Positions 42,537-51,778 are shown, counted from the stretch's first letter. The stretch: 64,000 nt of DNA from Sphingomonas_R arantia (GCF_042682045.1 NZ_JBHUGS010000002.1:248001-312000), one strand, 5' to 3'. Notes: a model not told the origin generated them from the letters alone. Numbers and translations: made by a program.

Positions 42537-43990
42537 GTGGGCGCATACTGGTCGTCGATGACGATGCGGCGATCCGGACGGTGGTGCGCGAGGCGTTGCG
42601 GCGGGCGGGGCATAGCGTGGAGCTGGCCCCGACGCTGGCGGCGGCGCGTGCGCGGATCGCGGCGTTCGAGCCGGACGTGCTGATCACCGACGTGATCCTG
42701 CCGGACGGGAACGGGCTCGACATGCTCGCCGGGCTGATCGCGCTGCGGCCGCAGATGCCGGCGATCGTCATGTCGGCGCAGAATACGCTCGCCACCGCGG
42801 TGCGTGCGACCGAAGAAGGCGCCTTCGATTATTTGCCCAAGCCATTCGATTTGGCGGAATTGTGCCGATCGGTCGAGGCCGCACTGGCGATCGGGCGGCG
42901 CGATGCGGTGGCGCCGGACGGCGACATAGTTACCGACGGGTTGCCGCTGATTGGCCGGTCGCCGGCGATGCAGGATGTGTACCGTACGATCGCGCGGGTA
43001 GTGGCGAACGACCTGACCGTGCTGGTCCTGGGCGAGAGCGGGACGGGCAAGGAACTGGTCGCGCAGGCGATCCACGATCTGGGACCGCGGGCGGCGCGGC
43101 CGTTCGTGGCGATCAACATGGCGGCGATCCCGCGCGACCTGATCGAAAGCGAACTGTTCGGGCATGAGCGCGGGGCGTTCACCGGGGCCGCGCAGCGCAG
43201 TGTCGGCCGCTTCGAACAGGCGCAGGGCGGCACGTTGTTCCTGGACGAGATCGGCGACATGCCGATCGACGCGCAGACCCGACTGCTGCGCGTGTTGCAG
43301 GCCGGCGCATTCACCACGGTCGGCGGGACGCGGCAGATTGTCGCCGACGTGCGGGTGATCGCGGCGACGCACAAGGACCTGACGGCGCTGATCGCGGCGG
43401 GGCGGTTCCGCGAGGATCTGTATTACCGGCTGAATGTCGTGCCGGTGCGGTTGCCACCGCTTCGTCAGCGCGGGTCCGATATTATTGATCTGGCAAAGCA
43501 TTTCCTCGATCGGGCGGCGGCGGATGGACTGCCACGAAAGCATCTGAGCGAGGAAGCAAGCGCGCGGCTGTTGCGGCACGACTGGCCGGGCAATGTTCGC
43601 GAACTGGAGAATGTCATGCGCCGGACCGCGGTGCTGGCGCGTGCGGACGTGATTGCGGCGGCGTTGCTGGACCAGGAACTGGGCGGCGGGGCGGGCGTCG
43701 CGGACAATGTCGTGGATGCAGACGGCGCGTTGGCGGAGGTGATCGATCGCTGGATGGCCGGCTGGTTCGGCGACGGCAACGTCTCGCCCGACGCCGATGA
43801 CCTGTACGATCGGCTGTTGCCGGCGTTCGAGGGGCCTTTGTTGCGCCATGTGCTGGCGGCGGCGCGGGGGAACCAGGTACGCGCCGCGCGAATGCTCGGG
43901 ATCAATCGGAACACGCTGCGCAAGAAGCTGAGCGCGCTCGGGATCGAGCCGTCCGACCTGCGCCGCGCGGACGGACCCGCCGAAGGTTGA
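42533..43990 (+). CDS. ntrC: Nitrogen regulation response regulator NtrC
   Basis: The 485-residue regulator has a receiver domain (Asp 53 in LITDVILPDG), an AAA+ sigma-54 activation domain with Walker A GESGTGKE, the GAFTGA loop in HERGAFTGAAQRS, Walker B TLFLDEIGD, and a C-terminal Fis-type helix-turn-helix ending NQVRAARMLGINRNTLRKKLSALGI. It activates nitrogen-assimilation genes with RNA polymerase-sigma-54. ATG 42533 overlaps the ntrB stop. GAFTGA is intact here, unlike in the paralogue NtrX encoded at 46333-47721. Confidence 0.95.
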   Translation: MSGRILVVDDDAAIRTVVREALRRAGHSVELAPTLAAARARIAAFEPDVLITDVILPDGNGLDMLAGLIALRPQMPAIVMSAQNTLATAVRATEEGAFDYLPKPFDLAELCRSVEAALAIGRRDAVAPDGDIVTDGLPLIGRSPAMQDVYRTIARVVANDLTVLVLGESGTGKELVAQAIHDLGPRAARPFVAINMAAIPRDLIESELFGHERGAFTGAAQRSVGRFEQAQGGTLFLDEIGDMPIDAQTRLLRVLQAGAFTTVGGTRQIVADVRVIAATHKDLTALIAAGRFREDLYYRLNVVPVRLPPLRQRGSDIIDLAKHFLDRAAADGLPRKHLSEEASARLLRHDWPGNVRELENVMRRTAVLARADVIAAALLDQELGGGAGVADNVVDADGALAEVIDRWMAGWFGDGNVSPDADDLYDRLLPAFEGPLLRHVLAAARGNQVRAARMLGINRNTLRKKLSALGIEPSDLRRADGPAEG

Positions 43991-44049
43991 GCACAGGTGA
44001 TGCAGGCGGGTGTGGCAAAGGCGCAACAACCTGATATGACTGCGAGTCG

Positions 44050-46329
44050 ATGACGGCATTACCCATCCGGCAATTGCGACGCGCGCCCCGTTGGCGACGA
44101 CTGGTAGCCCTGATCCGTCAGCGGCGGATGCTCCGGCTGATCGAGATCCTGGTGCTGATCGCGGCGATCGGCATCGCGGCCGCCAGTTATTTCGTGATCG
44201 CGCGTGGTGGCAATTCGGACCGGTTGCTGACGCCGCCGATGGTCGCTTTGCTGCTGGTCGCCAATCTGGTGCCGATCATTTCGCTGATGGTGCTGTGGGC
44301 GCGGCGCGTAGCGATGCGGCGTGCGGCGGCGTCGCCGATCGGCGGGGGCGGGCGATTGCACGTCCGGCTGGTCGCGTTGTTCTCGGTCGTGGCCAGCGTT
44401 CCGACGCTGCTGGTGGTGATTTTTGCGTCGCTGCTGTTCCAGTACGGTGTGCAGTTCTGGTTTTCGAACCGCGCACGTGCGGTGCTGGAGAACAGCGACA
44501 AGGTCGCGCAGGCGTATATCAGCGAAAACAGCAAGCGGCTGGCGGACGATATCGTCGCGTCACGCACCGATTTCCGGCTCGCGGCAAGCCAGGTGCCGTT
44601 GCAGGACCAGCGGATGCAGTTCTTCGTGGCCGAACAGATCGCGCTGCGCCAGTTCGGCGAGGTTGCGCTGATCCAGATTGGTCAGGACGGAGCGCCGCGC
44701 ATGCTGATCGGGTCGCTCGACCAGCGGGCGCTGGAGAAGCGCCTGCCACCCGCCGCGTTGCCGAAACTGCGCGACGGCGCGCCGCTGACCTCGTTCGAGT
44801 CCGGGGACCGGGTCGAGGGGACGATCGCGTTCGATCCGGCGAGCCGGACCTATCTCTATGCCTCGCGGTCGGTGAAGCCTTTGGTCCTGCAGCAATTTTC
44901 GCGCGGGCGGGAGGCGCTGACCGAATATAACACGCTGCTCGACCGGTCGAAGTCGTTGCAGTTGCAGTTCAATGCCGCGTTGCTGCTCGTCTCGCTGCTG
45001 ATCGTCGGCGGGGCGATCTGGGTCGCGCTGGCGGTGGCGGACCGGTTCGTGCGGCCGGTGGGCGAACTGGTCGGCGCGGCGCGGCGCGTGGCGGGTGGCG
45101 ACCTGTCGGTGCGGGTGAAGATGCCGCGTGGGCAGGACGAGGTCGGCACGCTGGCGATGGCGTTCAACCGCATGACACGGCGGCTGTCGGAGCAGACCGG
45201 CGCGCTGGTCGCGGCGAACGAGCAGGCGGAGAGCCGGCGCTCGCTGATCGAGGCGGTGCTGTCCGGTGTCACCGCGGGTGTCGTGTCGGTGGGGCCGGAC
45301 GGTCGGATACGGATCGTCAACACGACCGCGTCCGAACTGCTGAAGACCGGGGGGCTCAGCCCCGTTGGTCGGCCGCTCGGCGCGGTCTCGCCCGAACTGG
45401 AGTCGTTCCGGCGGTCGGGGGACCGGCAGGCGGTGGTGCGAATGGCGAGCGAGGGCGATGTCCGCACGCTGGCGGTGAAGCGCGTCCGCACCGCCGAGGA
45501 TGACGTGCTGACGTTCGACGACATCACGCAGCAGTTGCTCGACCAGCGGCGCGCGGCCTGGGCCGACGTCGCCCGCCGGATCGCGCACGAGATCAAGAAC
45601 CCGCTGACCCCGATCCAACTCGCCGCCGAACGGCTTCAACGCCGCTACGGCCGTGAGGTCCAGTCCGACCCGGCGACGTTCGAGCGCCTGACCCAGACGA
45701 TCGTCCGGCAGGTGGGGGACATGCGCCGCATGGTCGACGAGTTCAGCTCGTTCGCGCGGATGCCCAAGCCCGTGTTTCACGACGAGGAGGTCGCGGAGAT
45801 CGCGCGCCAGGCGATGTTCCTGCACGAGGTGGCGCATCCGTCGATCAGCTTCGTTGTGGATGCCGCCGAACCGTCGCCGCACCTCGTCTGCGACCGGCGG
45901 CAGATCGGCCAGGCGCTGACCAACATCGTCAAGAACGCGGCGGAGGCGATCGAGGCGCGACCGGCGGGGGCTGAGCAGGGCGAGATCCGGTTGCGCGTCC
46001 ATCCGATGGGCGACGACGACCGGTTGGTGATCGACCTGATCGACAACGGCATCGGATTGCCGCCGGAACGGGAACGCATCACCGAACCTTATATGACCAC
46101 GCGGACGCGCGGCACCGGCCTGGGCCTGGCGATCGTGAAGAAGATCGTCGAGGAACATCACGGGACGATCGGCTTCGAGGATCGTCCCGGCGGCGGAACG
46201 GTTGTAAGGCTATGCTTCGACGCGGGGACACTGGCGCCCATGTCCGGTGCCGATGTCGATGAAGACGATACCGACGGGGACGGACGCAATGTGCCGTTTC
46301 CCGAACTTACTCGAACGAAGGCCGATTGA
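44050..46329 (+). CDS. ntrY: Membrane sensor kinase NtrY
   Basis: The 759-residue kinase has several N-terminal membrane segments (about residues 25-50, 63-83 and 100-130, with another near 310-330), an extracytoplasmic or membrane-proximal region between, a HAMP-like linker ending LAMAFNRMTRRLSEQT, a PAS domain (SGVTAGVVSVGPDGRI), HisKA with RIAHEIKNPLTPIQLAAERLQ, and an ATPase domain with NIVKNAAEAI and GTGLGLAIVKKIVEE. It is the NtrY type, which senses nitrogen or redox conditions and works with NtrX. Start 44050 leaves 59 bases after ntrC. NtrX follows after three bases. Confidence 0.94.
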   Translation: MTALPIRQLRRAPRWRRLVALIRQRRMLRLIEILVLIAAIGIAAASYFVIARGGNSDRLLTPPMVALLLVANLVPIISLMVLWARRVAMRRAAASPIGGGGRLHVRLVALFSVVASVPTLLVVIFASLLFQYGVQFWFSNRARAVLENSDKVAQAYISENSKRLADDIVASRTDFRLAASQVPLQDQRMQFFVAEQIALRQFGEVALIQIGQDGAPRMLIGSLDQRALEKRLPPAALPKLRDGAPLTSFESGDRVEGTIAFDPASRTYLYASRSVKPLVLQQFSRGREALTEYNTLLDRSKSLQLQFNAALLLVSLLIVGGAIWVALAVADRFVRPVGELVGAARRVAGGDLSVRVKMPRGQDEVGTLAMAFNRMTRRLSEQTGALVAANEQAESRRSLIEAVLSGVTAGVVSVGPDGRIRIVNTTASELLKTGGLSPVGRPLGAVSPELESFRRSGDRQAVVRMASEGDVRTLAVKRVRTAEDDVLTFDDITQQLLDQRRAAWADVARRIAHEIKNPLTPIQLAAERLQRRYGREVQSDPATFERLTQTIVRQVGDMRRMVDEFSSFARMPKPVFHDEEVAEIARQAMFLHEVAHPSISFVVDAAEPSPHLVCDRRQIGQALTNIVKNAAEAIEARPAGAEQGEIRLRVHPMGDDDRLVIDLIDNGIGLPPERERITEPYMTTRTRGTGLGLAIVKKIVEEHHGTIGFEDRPGGGTVVRLCFDAGTLAPMSGADVDEDDTDGDGRNVPFPELTRTKAD

Positions 46330-46332
46330 TCG

Positions 46333-47721
46333 ATGGCGTTGGACGTATTGGTAGTCGACGACGAACAGGACATCCGCGAACTCGTCGCGGGTGTGCTGGA
46401 GGATGAAGGATATCAGACGCGGGTCGCCGCCAATAGCGACGCGTGCCTGGCCGCGCTGGACGAACGCCGGCCGTCGCTGGTGCTGCTCGATGTGTGGCTG
46501 AAAGATTCGAAGCTCGACGGGCTGGATCTGCTCGACGAGATCAAACGGCGGGATCCGTCGCTGCCGGTGCTGGTCATCTCCGGGCACGGCAATATCGACA
46601 CCGCGGTGTCGGCGGTTCGGCGCGGCGCGGCCGATTTCATCGAGAAGCCGTTCGAGGCGGAGAAGCTGCTGCTGCTGGTCGCGCGGGCGACCGAGACGGA
46701 CCGGTTGCGGCGCGAGAATGCCTCGCTGCGTGCACAGATCGGGCAGGAGGAGGAGCTGACCGGCAGTTCGGTCGGGATCAACGCGGTACGCGCGACGCTG
46801 AAACGTGTGGCGAGCACCGGCAGCCGTGTGCTGATCACCGGTGGCGCGGGCGTCGGCAAGGAGGTTGCCGCGCGGCTGCTCCATATGTGGAGCACGCGCG
46901 ATGCGGCGCCGTTCATCGTGGTGTCGGCTGCGCGGATGACCCCCGAGCGGGTCGAGGAGGAGCTGTTCGGCATCGAGGACGGGACAGGCACCGTCCGCCC
47001 CGGCCTGTTCGAACAGGCGCATGGCGGCACGTTGTTCCTTGACGAGATCGCCGACATGCCGCTGACCGCGCAGGCCAAGATCCTGCGCGTGCTGACCGAC
47101 CAGAGCTTTGCGCGGGTCGGCGGGCGGCGGATGGTGAAGGTGGACGTGCGCGTCGTGTCGGCCACCGCACGCACGCTGCCGACCGAGATCGCGGCCGGGC
47201 GGTTCCGCGAGGATCTATATTACCGGCTGAACGTGGTGCCGGTCCATCTGCCGTCGTTAACCGACCGGCGGGAGGATATTCCGGCGCTGGTTGATCATTT
47301 CGTCGCGCGCTACGCCTCCGAACGGCGGGTCGCGACGCCGAAGGTGTCGGACGAGGCCTATGCCGCGCTGCAATCCTACGACTGGCCGGGCAATGTCCGC
47401 CAGCTGCGCAATATTGTCGAGCGGACGATCATCATGGCGCCGGGCGACCGGATCGGACGGGTCGATGTCGACATGCTGCCGCCGGAAGTGATGTCCGACC
47501 AGGAGAAGTTCGCGCCGACCAGCGCATCGAAATCGATCATGGGCACGCCGCTGCGCGAGGCCCGCGAGACGTTCGAGCGCGAGTATCTTCGTGTTCAGAT
47601 CCGCCGCTTTTCCGGCAATATCTCGCGCACCGCGACGTTCATCGGGATGGAGCGATCGGCGCTCCACCGGAAGCTCAAGACGCTCGGCCTGGCCGAAGCG
47701 AAGGAGGAGGGCGGCGAGTGA
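46333..47721 (+). CDS. ntrX: Response regulator NtrX (without GAFTGA)
   Basis: The 462-residue regulator has a receiver domain (phosphoacceptor Asp 53 in VLLDVWLKD), a AAA+ domain and a Fis-like C-terminus (SGNISRTATFIGMERSALHRKLKTLG). The AAA+ domain keeps TLFLDEIADMP, but Walker A is GGAGVGKE rather than GESGTGKE and the loop that should read GAFTGA is EELFGIEDGTGTVRPGLFEQA. Without GAFTGA it cannot contact sigma-54 in the usual way, so it probably acts as a repressor or as a sigma-70-type activator, as in some alphaproteobacterial NtrX proteins. ATG 46333 follows ntrY directly. Confidence 0.94.
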   Translation: MALDVLVVDDEQDIRELVAGVLEDEGYQTRVAANSDACLAALDERRPSLVLLDVWLKDSKLDGLDLLDEIKRRDPSLPVLVISGHGNIDTAVSAVRRGAADFIEKPFEAEKLLLLVARATETDRLRRENASLRAQIGQEEELTGSSVGINAVRATLKRVASTGSRVLITGGAGVGKEVAARLLHMWSTRDAAPFIVVSAARMTPERVEEELFGIEDGTGTVRPGLFEQAHGGTLFLDEIADMPLTAQAKILRVLTDQSFARVGGRRMVKVDVRVVSATARTLPTEIAAGRFREDLYYRLNVVPVHLPSLTDRREDIPALVDHFVARYASERRVATPKVSDEAYAALQSYDWPGNVRQLRNIVERTIIMAPGDRIGRVDVDMLPPEVMSDQEKFAPTSASKSIMGTPLREARETFEREYLRVQIRRFSGNISRTATFIGMERSALHRKLKTLGLAEAKEEGGE

Positions 47722-47855
47722 TCGCCGGGCGGGCGTTTACCTTGGGCCCCACCCACCCTACATATTGAGCGTCGGGACGCGGTGTCCCGGCGTACCGACG
47801 CCCTCCAGGGCGCACCCCGCGGGCTTACGGCCCGCCAAGACCGGAGACCGGCACC
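47722..47855 (+). promoter_or_regulatory. hfq leader region with hairpins
   Basis: The 134-base leader before hfq contains GCGTCGG (47769-47775) paired with CCGACGC (47795-47801), enclosing CGGGAC/GTCCCG (47773-47778 and 47784-47789), and a second hairpin GCGGGC/GCCCGC (47819-47835). A GGAG ribosome site precedes ATG 47856. Structured leaders allow Hfq autoregulation in E. coli, but I cannot show it here. Confidence 0.45.
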
Positions 47856-48344
47856 ATGGCCGAAAAGGTCAACAATCTTCAGGACATTTTCCTGAACACC
47901 TTACGCAAGACCAAGACACCGGTGACGATGTTTTTGGTAAAGGGGGTGAAGCTGCAAGGCATCATCACCTGGTTCGACAATTTTTCCGTCCTGCTTCGTC
48001 GCGACGGGCAGTCGCAACTGATCTACAAGCATGCGATTTCCACAGTCATGCCGGCACAACCGGTTGACCTGAGCGAGGTCGAGGCGTCGTTCGAGGAACG
48101 CAAGGCGACGTTGCTGCAGGAGATCTTCCTGTCGGCGGTGCGCAAGCAGCGTGAACCGGTGACGATGTTCCTCGTCAACGGCGTGATGTTGCAAGGCGAG
48201 ATCGCGGCGTTCGATCTGTTCTGCATGATGTTGCGGCGCGATGGGCTGTCGCAGCTCGTCTACAAGCACGCGATTTCGACGGTGCAGCCGGCCAACCCGA
48301 TCTATCTCGGCGGCGTGGACGATAGCGCGGAGGATGCGGATTGA
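47856..48344 (+). CDS. hfq: RNA chaperone Hfq with two tandem Hfq domains
   Basis: The 162-residue protein is twice the usual length because it contains two complete Hfq domains. Domain 1 is residues 7-71 (NLQDIFLNTLRKTK, GVKLQG, YKHAISTV at 57-64); domain 2 is residues 85-151 (LLQEIFLSAVRKQR, GVMLQG, YKHAISTV at 136-143); a 13-residue acidic linker joins them. The copies differ: the NG of the VNG motif in E. coli is KG in copy 1 and NG in copy 2, and KLQG is MLQG in copy 2. Three chains could form the normal six-domain ring, with alternating faces. The role is sRNA-mRNA annealing. The gene sits between ntrX and hflX. Confidence 0.95.
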   Translation: MAEKVNNLQDIFLNTLRKTKTPVTMFLVKGVKLQGIITWFDNFSVLLRRDGQSQLIYKHAISTVMPAQPVDLSEVEASFEERKATLLQEIFLSAVRKQREPVTMFLVNGVMLQGEIAAFDLFCMMLRRDGLSQLVYKHAISTVQPANPIYLGGVDDSAEDAD

Positions 48345-49639
48345 GCGGCTTCGATCGTGATGCGGACGGCGTGACGCGTGGGGCGAGGGCGATCGTCGCC
48401 CTGCCCGAACGCGGCGAGAATGCCCGCACGACCGAGGCGCGGCTGGCGGAGGCCGCGGGGCTGGCGGCGGCGATCGGGATCGAGGTGATCGACCGGATCG
48501 CGGTGAAGTTGCGCGAGCCCAAGGCGGCAACGCTGTTCGGGTCGGGTCAGGTTGAGAATCTGGCGACCGCGGCGCGGATGGCGGAGGCCGAGCTGGTCAT
48601 CGTCGACGCGGCGCTGTCGCCGATCCAGCAGCGTAATCTGGAGAAGGGGCTGTCCGCGAAGGTCATCGACCGGACCGGGCTGATCCTCGAGATTTTCGGC
48701 GAGCGGGCCGCGACCGCCGAGGGGCGGTTGCAGGTCGAGCTGGCGCATCTCGATTACCAGGCGGGTCGTCTGGTGCGCAGCTGGACCCATCTCGAACGGC
48801 AGCGCGGCGGCTTCGGCTTTCTCGGCGGCCCAGGCGAGACGCAGATCGAGGCGGATCGCCGGCTGATCCGCGATCGGATCGCCAAGCTGAAACGTGAGCT
48901 GGAGCAAGTCGCGCGGACGCGGACGCTGCACCGGTCGCGTCGCCAGAAGGCGCCGTGGCCGACGATCGCGCTGGTCGGCTACACCAATGCCGGCAAGTCG
49001 ACGCTGTTCAACCGCATGACGGGAGCCGCCGTGATGGCGGAGGATCTGCTGTTCGCGACGCTCGACCCGACGATGCGGCAGATCGGGCTGCCGGGGATCG
49101 ACAAGGCGATCCTGTCCGACACGGTCGGGTTCGTCTCGGACCTGCCGACACAGCTGGTCGCGGCGTTCCGTGCCACACTGGAGGAGGTCGTGGCGGCCGA
49201 TCTGATCCTGCATGTCCGCGACATGTCGCATCCGGACAGCGAGGCGCAGGCCGCCGACGTGCTGACCGTGCTGAGCGAGATCGGGATCAGCGGGGAGGAG
49301 GGGGCTCCGATCTTCGAGGTCTGGAACAAGATCGATCTGCTCGAACCCTCGCTGGTCGAGGCAGCGGCGACCGAAGCGGCGTTGCGCGACGATGTGGCGG
49401 TCGTTTCGGCGCTGACCGGCGACGGTGTCGCGGCATTGCGCGATGCGGTGTCGGCGCGGCTGACGCAGGGCGCGCGGTTGCGGCATCTCGATCTGGATGC
49501 AGGCGACGGGGCGGATCTGGCCTGGTTGCACGCGCATGGCGATGTGGTCTCGAGCGATCCGGAGGGCGACCGGATGCTGGTCGATGTGCGGATGACCGAA
49601 ACCGAATGGGACAGGTTCCAGGCGCGGCGTCAGGTGTGA
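48341..49639 (+). CDS. hflX: Ribosome-associated GTPase HflX
   Basis: The 432-residue GTPase splits stalled ribosomes. The N-terminal HflX domain (LFGSGQVENLA, VIDRTGLILEIFGERA, GRLQVELAHLDYQ, GGFGFLGGPGETQIE) precedes the Ras-like G domain with VGYTNAGKSTLFN (G1), the LDPTMRQIG switch I, DTVGFVSDLP (G3) and NKIDL (G4). The start is TTG at 48341, whose TGA overlap is the hfq stop, so translation depends on coupling with hfq. The hfq-hflX order is conserved in proteobacteria. Its last ten bases overlap the convergent mazG stop. Confidence 0.95.
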   Translation: MSGFDRDADGVTRGARAIVALPERGENARTTEARLAEAAGLAAAIGIEVIDRIAVKLREPKAATLFGSGQVENLATAARMAEAELVIVDAALSPIQQRNLEKGLSAKVIDRTGLILEIFGERAATAEGRLQVELAHLDYQAGRLVRSWTHLERQRGGFGFLGGPGETQIEADRRLIRDRIAKLKRELEQVARTRTLHRSRRQKAPWPTIALVGYTNAGKSTLFNRMTGAAVMAEDLLFATLDPTMRQIGLPGIDKAILSDTVGFVSDLPTQLVAAFRATLEEVVAADLILHVRDMSHPDSEAQAADVLTVLSEIGISGEEGAPIFEVWNKIDLLEPSLVEAAATEAALRDDVAVVSALTGDGVAALRDAVSARLTQGARLRHLDLDAGDGADLAWLHAHGDVVSSDPEGDRMLVDVRMTETEWDRFQARRQV

Positions 49640-50376
49640 GCGGGCGGCTCCGCGCGTTTGACCTGAACCCATAAGGCTTCCTGCTCGTCGAGATTGCGGT
49701 CGGCGAAGCCTGCGTCGAGCGCCTCCATCGCGGCGAAGCGCCGTTCGAACTTGCCGTTCGCGGTGCGGAGCGCAGCCTCGGGGTCGACGCCGAGGTGGCG
49801 GGCCCAATTGACCACCGCGAAGAGCAGGTCGCCGACCTCCTCGGCGCGGTGGCCGGGATCGGTCGCCGTCTCGACCTCGGCCAGTTCCTCGTCGATCTTG
49901 TCGCGCGGGCCGATCGCATCGGGCCAGTCGAACCCAACTCGGGCGGCGCGCTTCTGGAGCTTTGCGGCGCGGAGCAGGGCGGGCATGCCGAGCGCGACGC
50001 CGGCAAGTGCGCCGGTCACCTGGGCGCCGTCGCGCTCGCCGGCCTTGAGCGTTTCCCAATCGCGCCGCGGGCCATCGCCGAAGATATGCGGGTGGCGGCG
50101 TTCCATCTTGTCGACGATGCCGGCCAGCACGTCCTCGATCGTGAACGCGCCGCGGTCGGCCGCGATGGCGGCATGGAACACGACCTGAAGCTGGAGGTCG
50201 CCGAGTTCGTCGCGGAGGGCGGCCATGTCGTCATGCGCGATGGCATCGGCGACCTCATAGGATTCCTCGATCGTGTACGGTGCGATGGACGCGAAATCCT
50301 GCGCGCGGTCCCAGTCGCAGCCGCTCGGACCACGCAGGGTGGCCATGACTTGGACGAGCTTATCGAACAGGTTCAT
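49630..50376 (-). CDS. mazG: Nucleoside triphosphate pyrophosphohydrolase MazG
   Basis: The 248-residue protein has two MazG domains, each with an EExxE-type metal site: TIEESYEVADAI...LRDELGDLQLQVVFH and KIDEELAEVETATDPGHRAEEVGDLLFAVVNW. It hydrolyses NTPs to NMP and pyrophosphate, housecleaning for abnormal nucleotides and influencing ppGpp responses. RGPSGCDWDRAQDF at the start is typical. It ends within the convergent hflX and closes a minus-strand run beginning at mltB. Confidence 0.93.
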   Translation of the reverse strand: MNLFDKLVQVMATLRGPSGCDWDRAQDFASIAPYTIEESYEVADAIAHDDMAALRDELGDLQLQVVFHAAIAADRGAFTIEDVLAGIVDKMERRHPHIFGDGPRRDWETLKAGERDGAQVTGALAGVALGMPALLRAAKLQKRAARVGFDWPDAIGPRDKIDEELAEVETATDPGHRAEEVGDLLFAVVNWARHLGVDPEAALRTANGKFERRFAAMEALDAGFADRNLDEQEALWVQVKRAEPPAHT

Positions 50377-50408
50377 CCATCACCTTAAGTCTGATAATAT
50401 ATATTATG

Positions 50409-51014
50409 TTAAATCGAGGTTTTCGGAGTGAGGATGAGTGTGCGATCTTCGACCCCCCAGCGCTGCAACCCGGACAGGAAGTTCATCCCCAGCACGTTGA
50501 TGCCACCGAATCCCGGCGACGAGACCGCGTCGAGATCCTCGACGCGGATCGAACCGACGGCGAGCGTCGGTATCGTGACGCGATCGGCTCGGATGTCGCC
50601 GTTGGCGGTCCGCAGGATCATCGGTCGCCGATCGTCCGTTTCGAGTTCGGCCTTGGCGAGCGTCTCCGGCGAGATCGCAGTCATGGTCGCGCCGCTGTCG
50701 ACCAGGAAACGAACCGCGTCGCCGCCGATCTTGGCATCGACCCAGAAATGGCCGTCGGGCGACATGGCGATCCGGACTGTCTTGCCGACGATCTGCGGCG
50801 TGGCCGGTCGCAGGTCGGTCGTGACGCGGTCGAACATCGGGCGGAACGCGTCCCGGTTGACGAACAGCAGATACGCTCCGACGAAGATCGCAGCCCATGA
50901 CAGCAAATAGCCGATGACGCGCCCGAGCTGCAGGCGTCGCGCGCCGAGCGACAGCAGCACGAGCACGAGGATCAACGCAAGATAGCCGGCCTGCGCGCCC
51001 TGATCGGCCGTCAT
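50409..51014 (-). CDS. TIGR02281-type aspartic protease (clan AA)
   Basis: The 201-residue protein has one or two N-terminal membrane segments (LALILVLVLLSLGARRL and VIGYLLSWAAIFVGAYLLF) and a single retroviral-like aspartic protease domain with VRFLVDSGATMTAIS (catalytic DSGAT) and INVLGMNFLSGLQRWGV. The membrane-anchored family is predicted to cleave proteins in the periplasm as dimers. The start 51014 overlaps the MBL gene stop. It has no experimentally proven role. Confidence 0.88.
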   Translation of the reverse strand: MTADQGAQAGYLALILVLVLLSLGARRLQLGRVIGYLLSWAAIFVGAYLLFVNRDAFRPMFDRVTTDLRPATPQIVGKTVRIAMSPDGHFWVDAKIGGDAVRFLVDSGATMTAISPETLAKAELETDDRRPMILRTANGDIRADRVTIPTLAVGSIRVEDLDAVSSPGFGGINVLGMNFLSGLQRWGVEDRTLILTPKTSI

Positions 51015-51778
51015 GCGACGTCCCTCGTCAGCCCGTCATGACCTGGGACGACACCGGTCGGTAGCGTCGCGACCAGTTCGGCATAGTCCATCGACTGATC
51101 CATATGCGTCAAGACCGCCTCCCCCGGCTCGAAGTCCGCGATCCATTCGAGCGTTTGTGACAGCGTAGGATGGCTGGGGTGCGGCGCACGGCGGAGCGCA
51201 TCAACGACCCAGAGGTCCAAGCTTTGATACAGCGTAGCCATATCGTCCGTCATGCCACTGAAATCGGTGGCGTATCCGATTGCACCAGCACCCTGCGAGA
51301 AGCGCAGGCCGGCACTCTGCGTGCGACCATGTGGTTGATCGACGGCATCGACGACGATGTCGCCGATCATGATCCGGTCGGGCAGTTCCTGGCCCGCGAG
51401 CGTGGCGGGGTAACCCGACTTGCCGTCGAACGCGTAGCCGAACCGGCTTGACAGCGACGCCATCGTGGCCGGCCGCGCATAGGCCGGGATCGGCGAGCGC
51501 CGGTTGTGAAAGACCTGGCGCAGGTCGTCGATCCCGTGTGTGTGGTCGGCATGATCATGCGTCCAGACGATCGCATCGAACGTGCCGACGTCCGCGCGGA
51601 GCAGCTGCTCGCGCATGTCGGGGCCGGAATCGACCAAGATGCGGGTCGTGGCGCTTTCGATCAGGATGGCGGCGCGCGTGCGCCGGTTGCGCGGCTCGGC
51701 CGGGTCGCATGCGCCCCAGTCGTTGCCGATCCGCGGGACGCCGGACGACGTGCCGCAACCGAGTATCGTGAGCCTCAC
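51011..51778 (-). CDS. MBL-fold metallohydrolase (PhnP-like)
   Basis: The 255-residue protein is a metallo-beta-lactamase-fold phosphodiesterase: LGCGTSSGVPRIGNDWGACDP, LVDSGPDMREQL, the metal motif THDHADHTHGIDDL and a final HMDQSMDY, PGHDG region. The opening LGCGTSSGVP is that of the PhnP/cyclic phosphodiesterase subgroup. It is coupled by four-base overlaps with tatD upstream and the aspartic protease downstream. Substrate unknown. Confidence 0.9.
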   Translation of the reverse strand: MRLTILGCGTSSGVPRIGNDWGACDPAEPRNRRTRAAILIESATTRILVDSGPDMREQLLRADVGTFDAIVWTHDHADHTHGIDDLRQVFHNRRSPIPAYARPATMASLSSRFGYAFDGKSGYPATLAGQELPDRIMIGDIVVDAVDQPHGRTQSAGLRFSQGAGAIGYATDFSGMTDDMATLYQSLDLWVVDALRRAPHPSHPTLSQTLEWIADFEPGEAVLTHMDQSMDYAELVATLPTGVVPGHDGLTRDVA

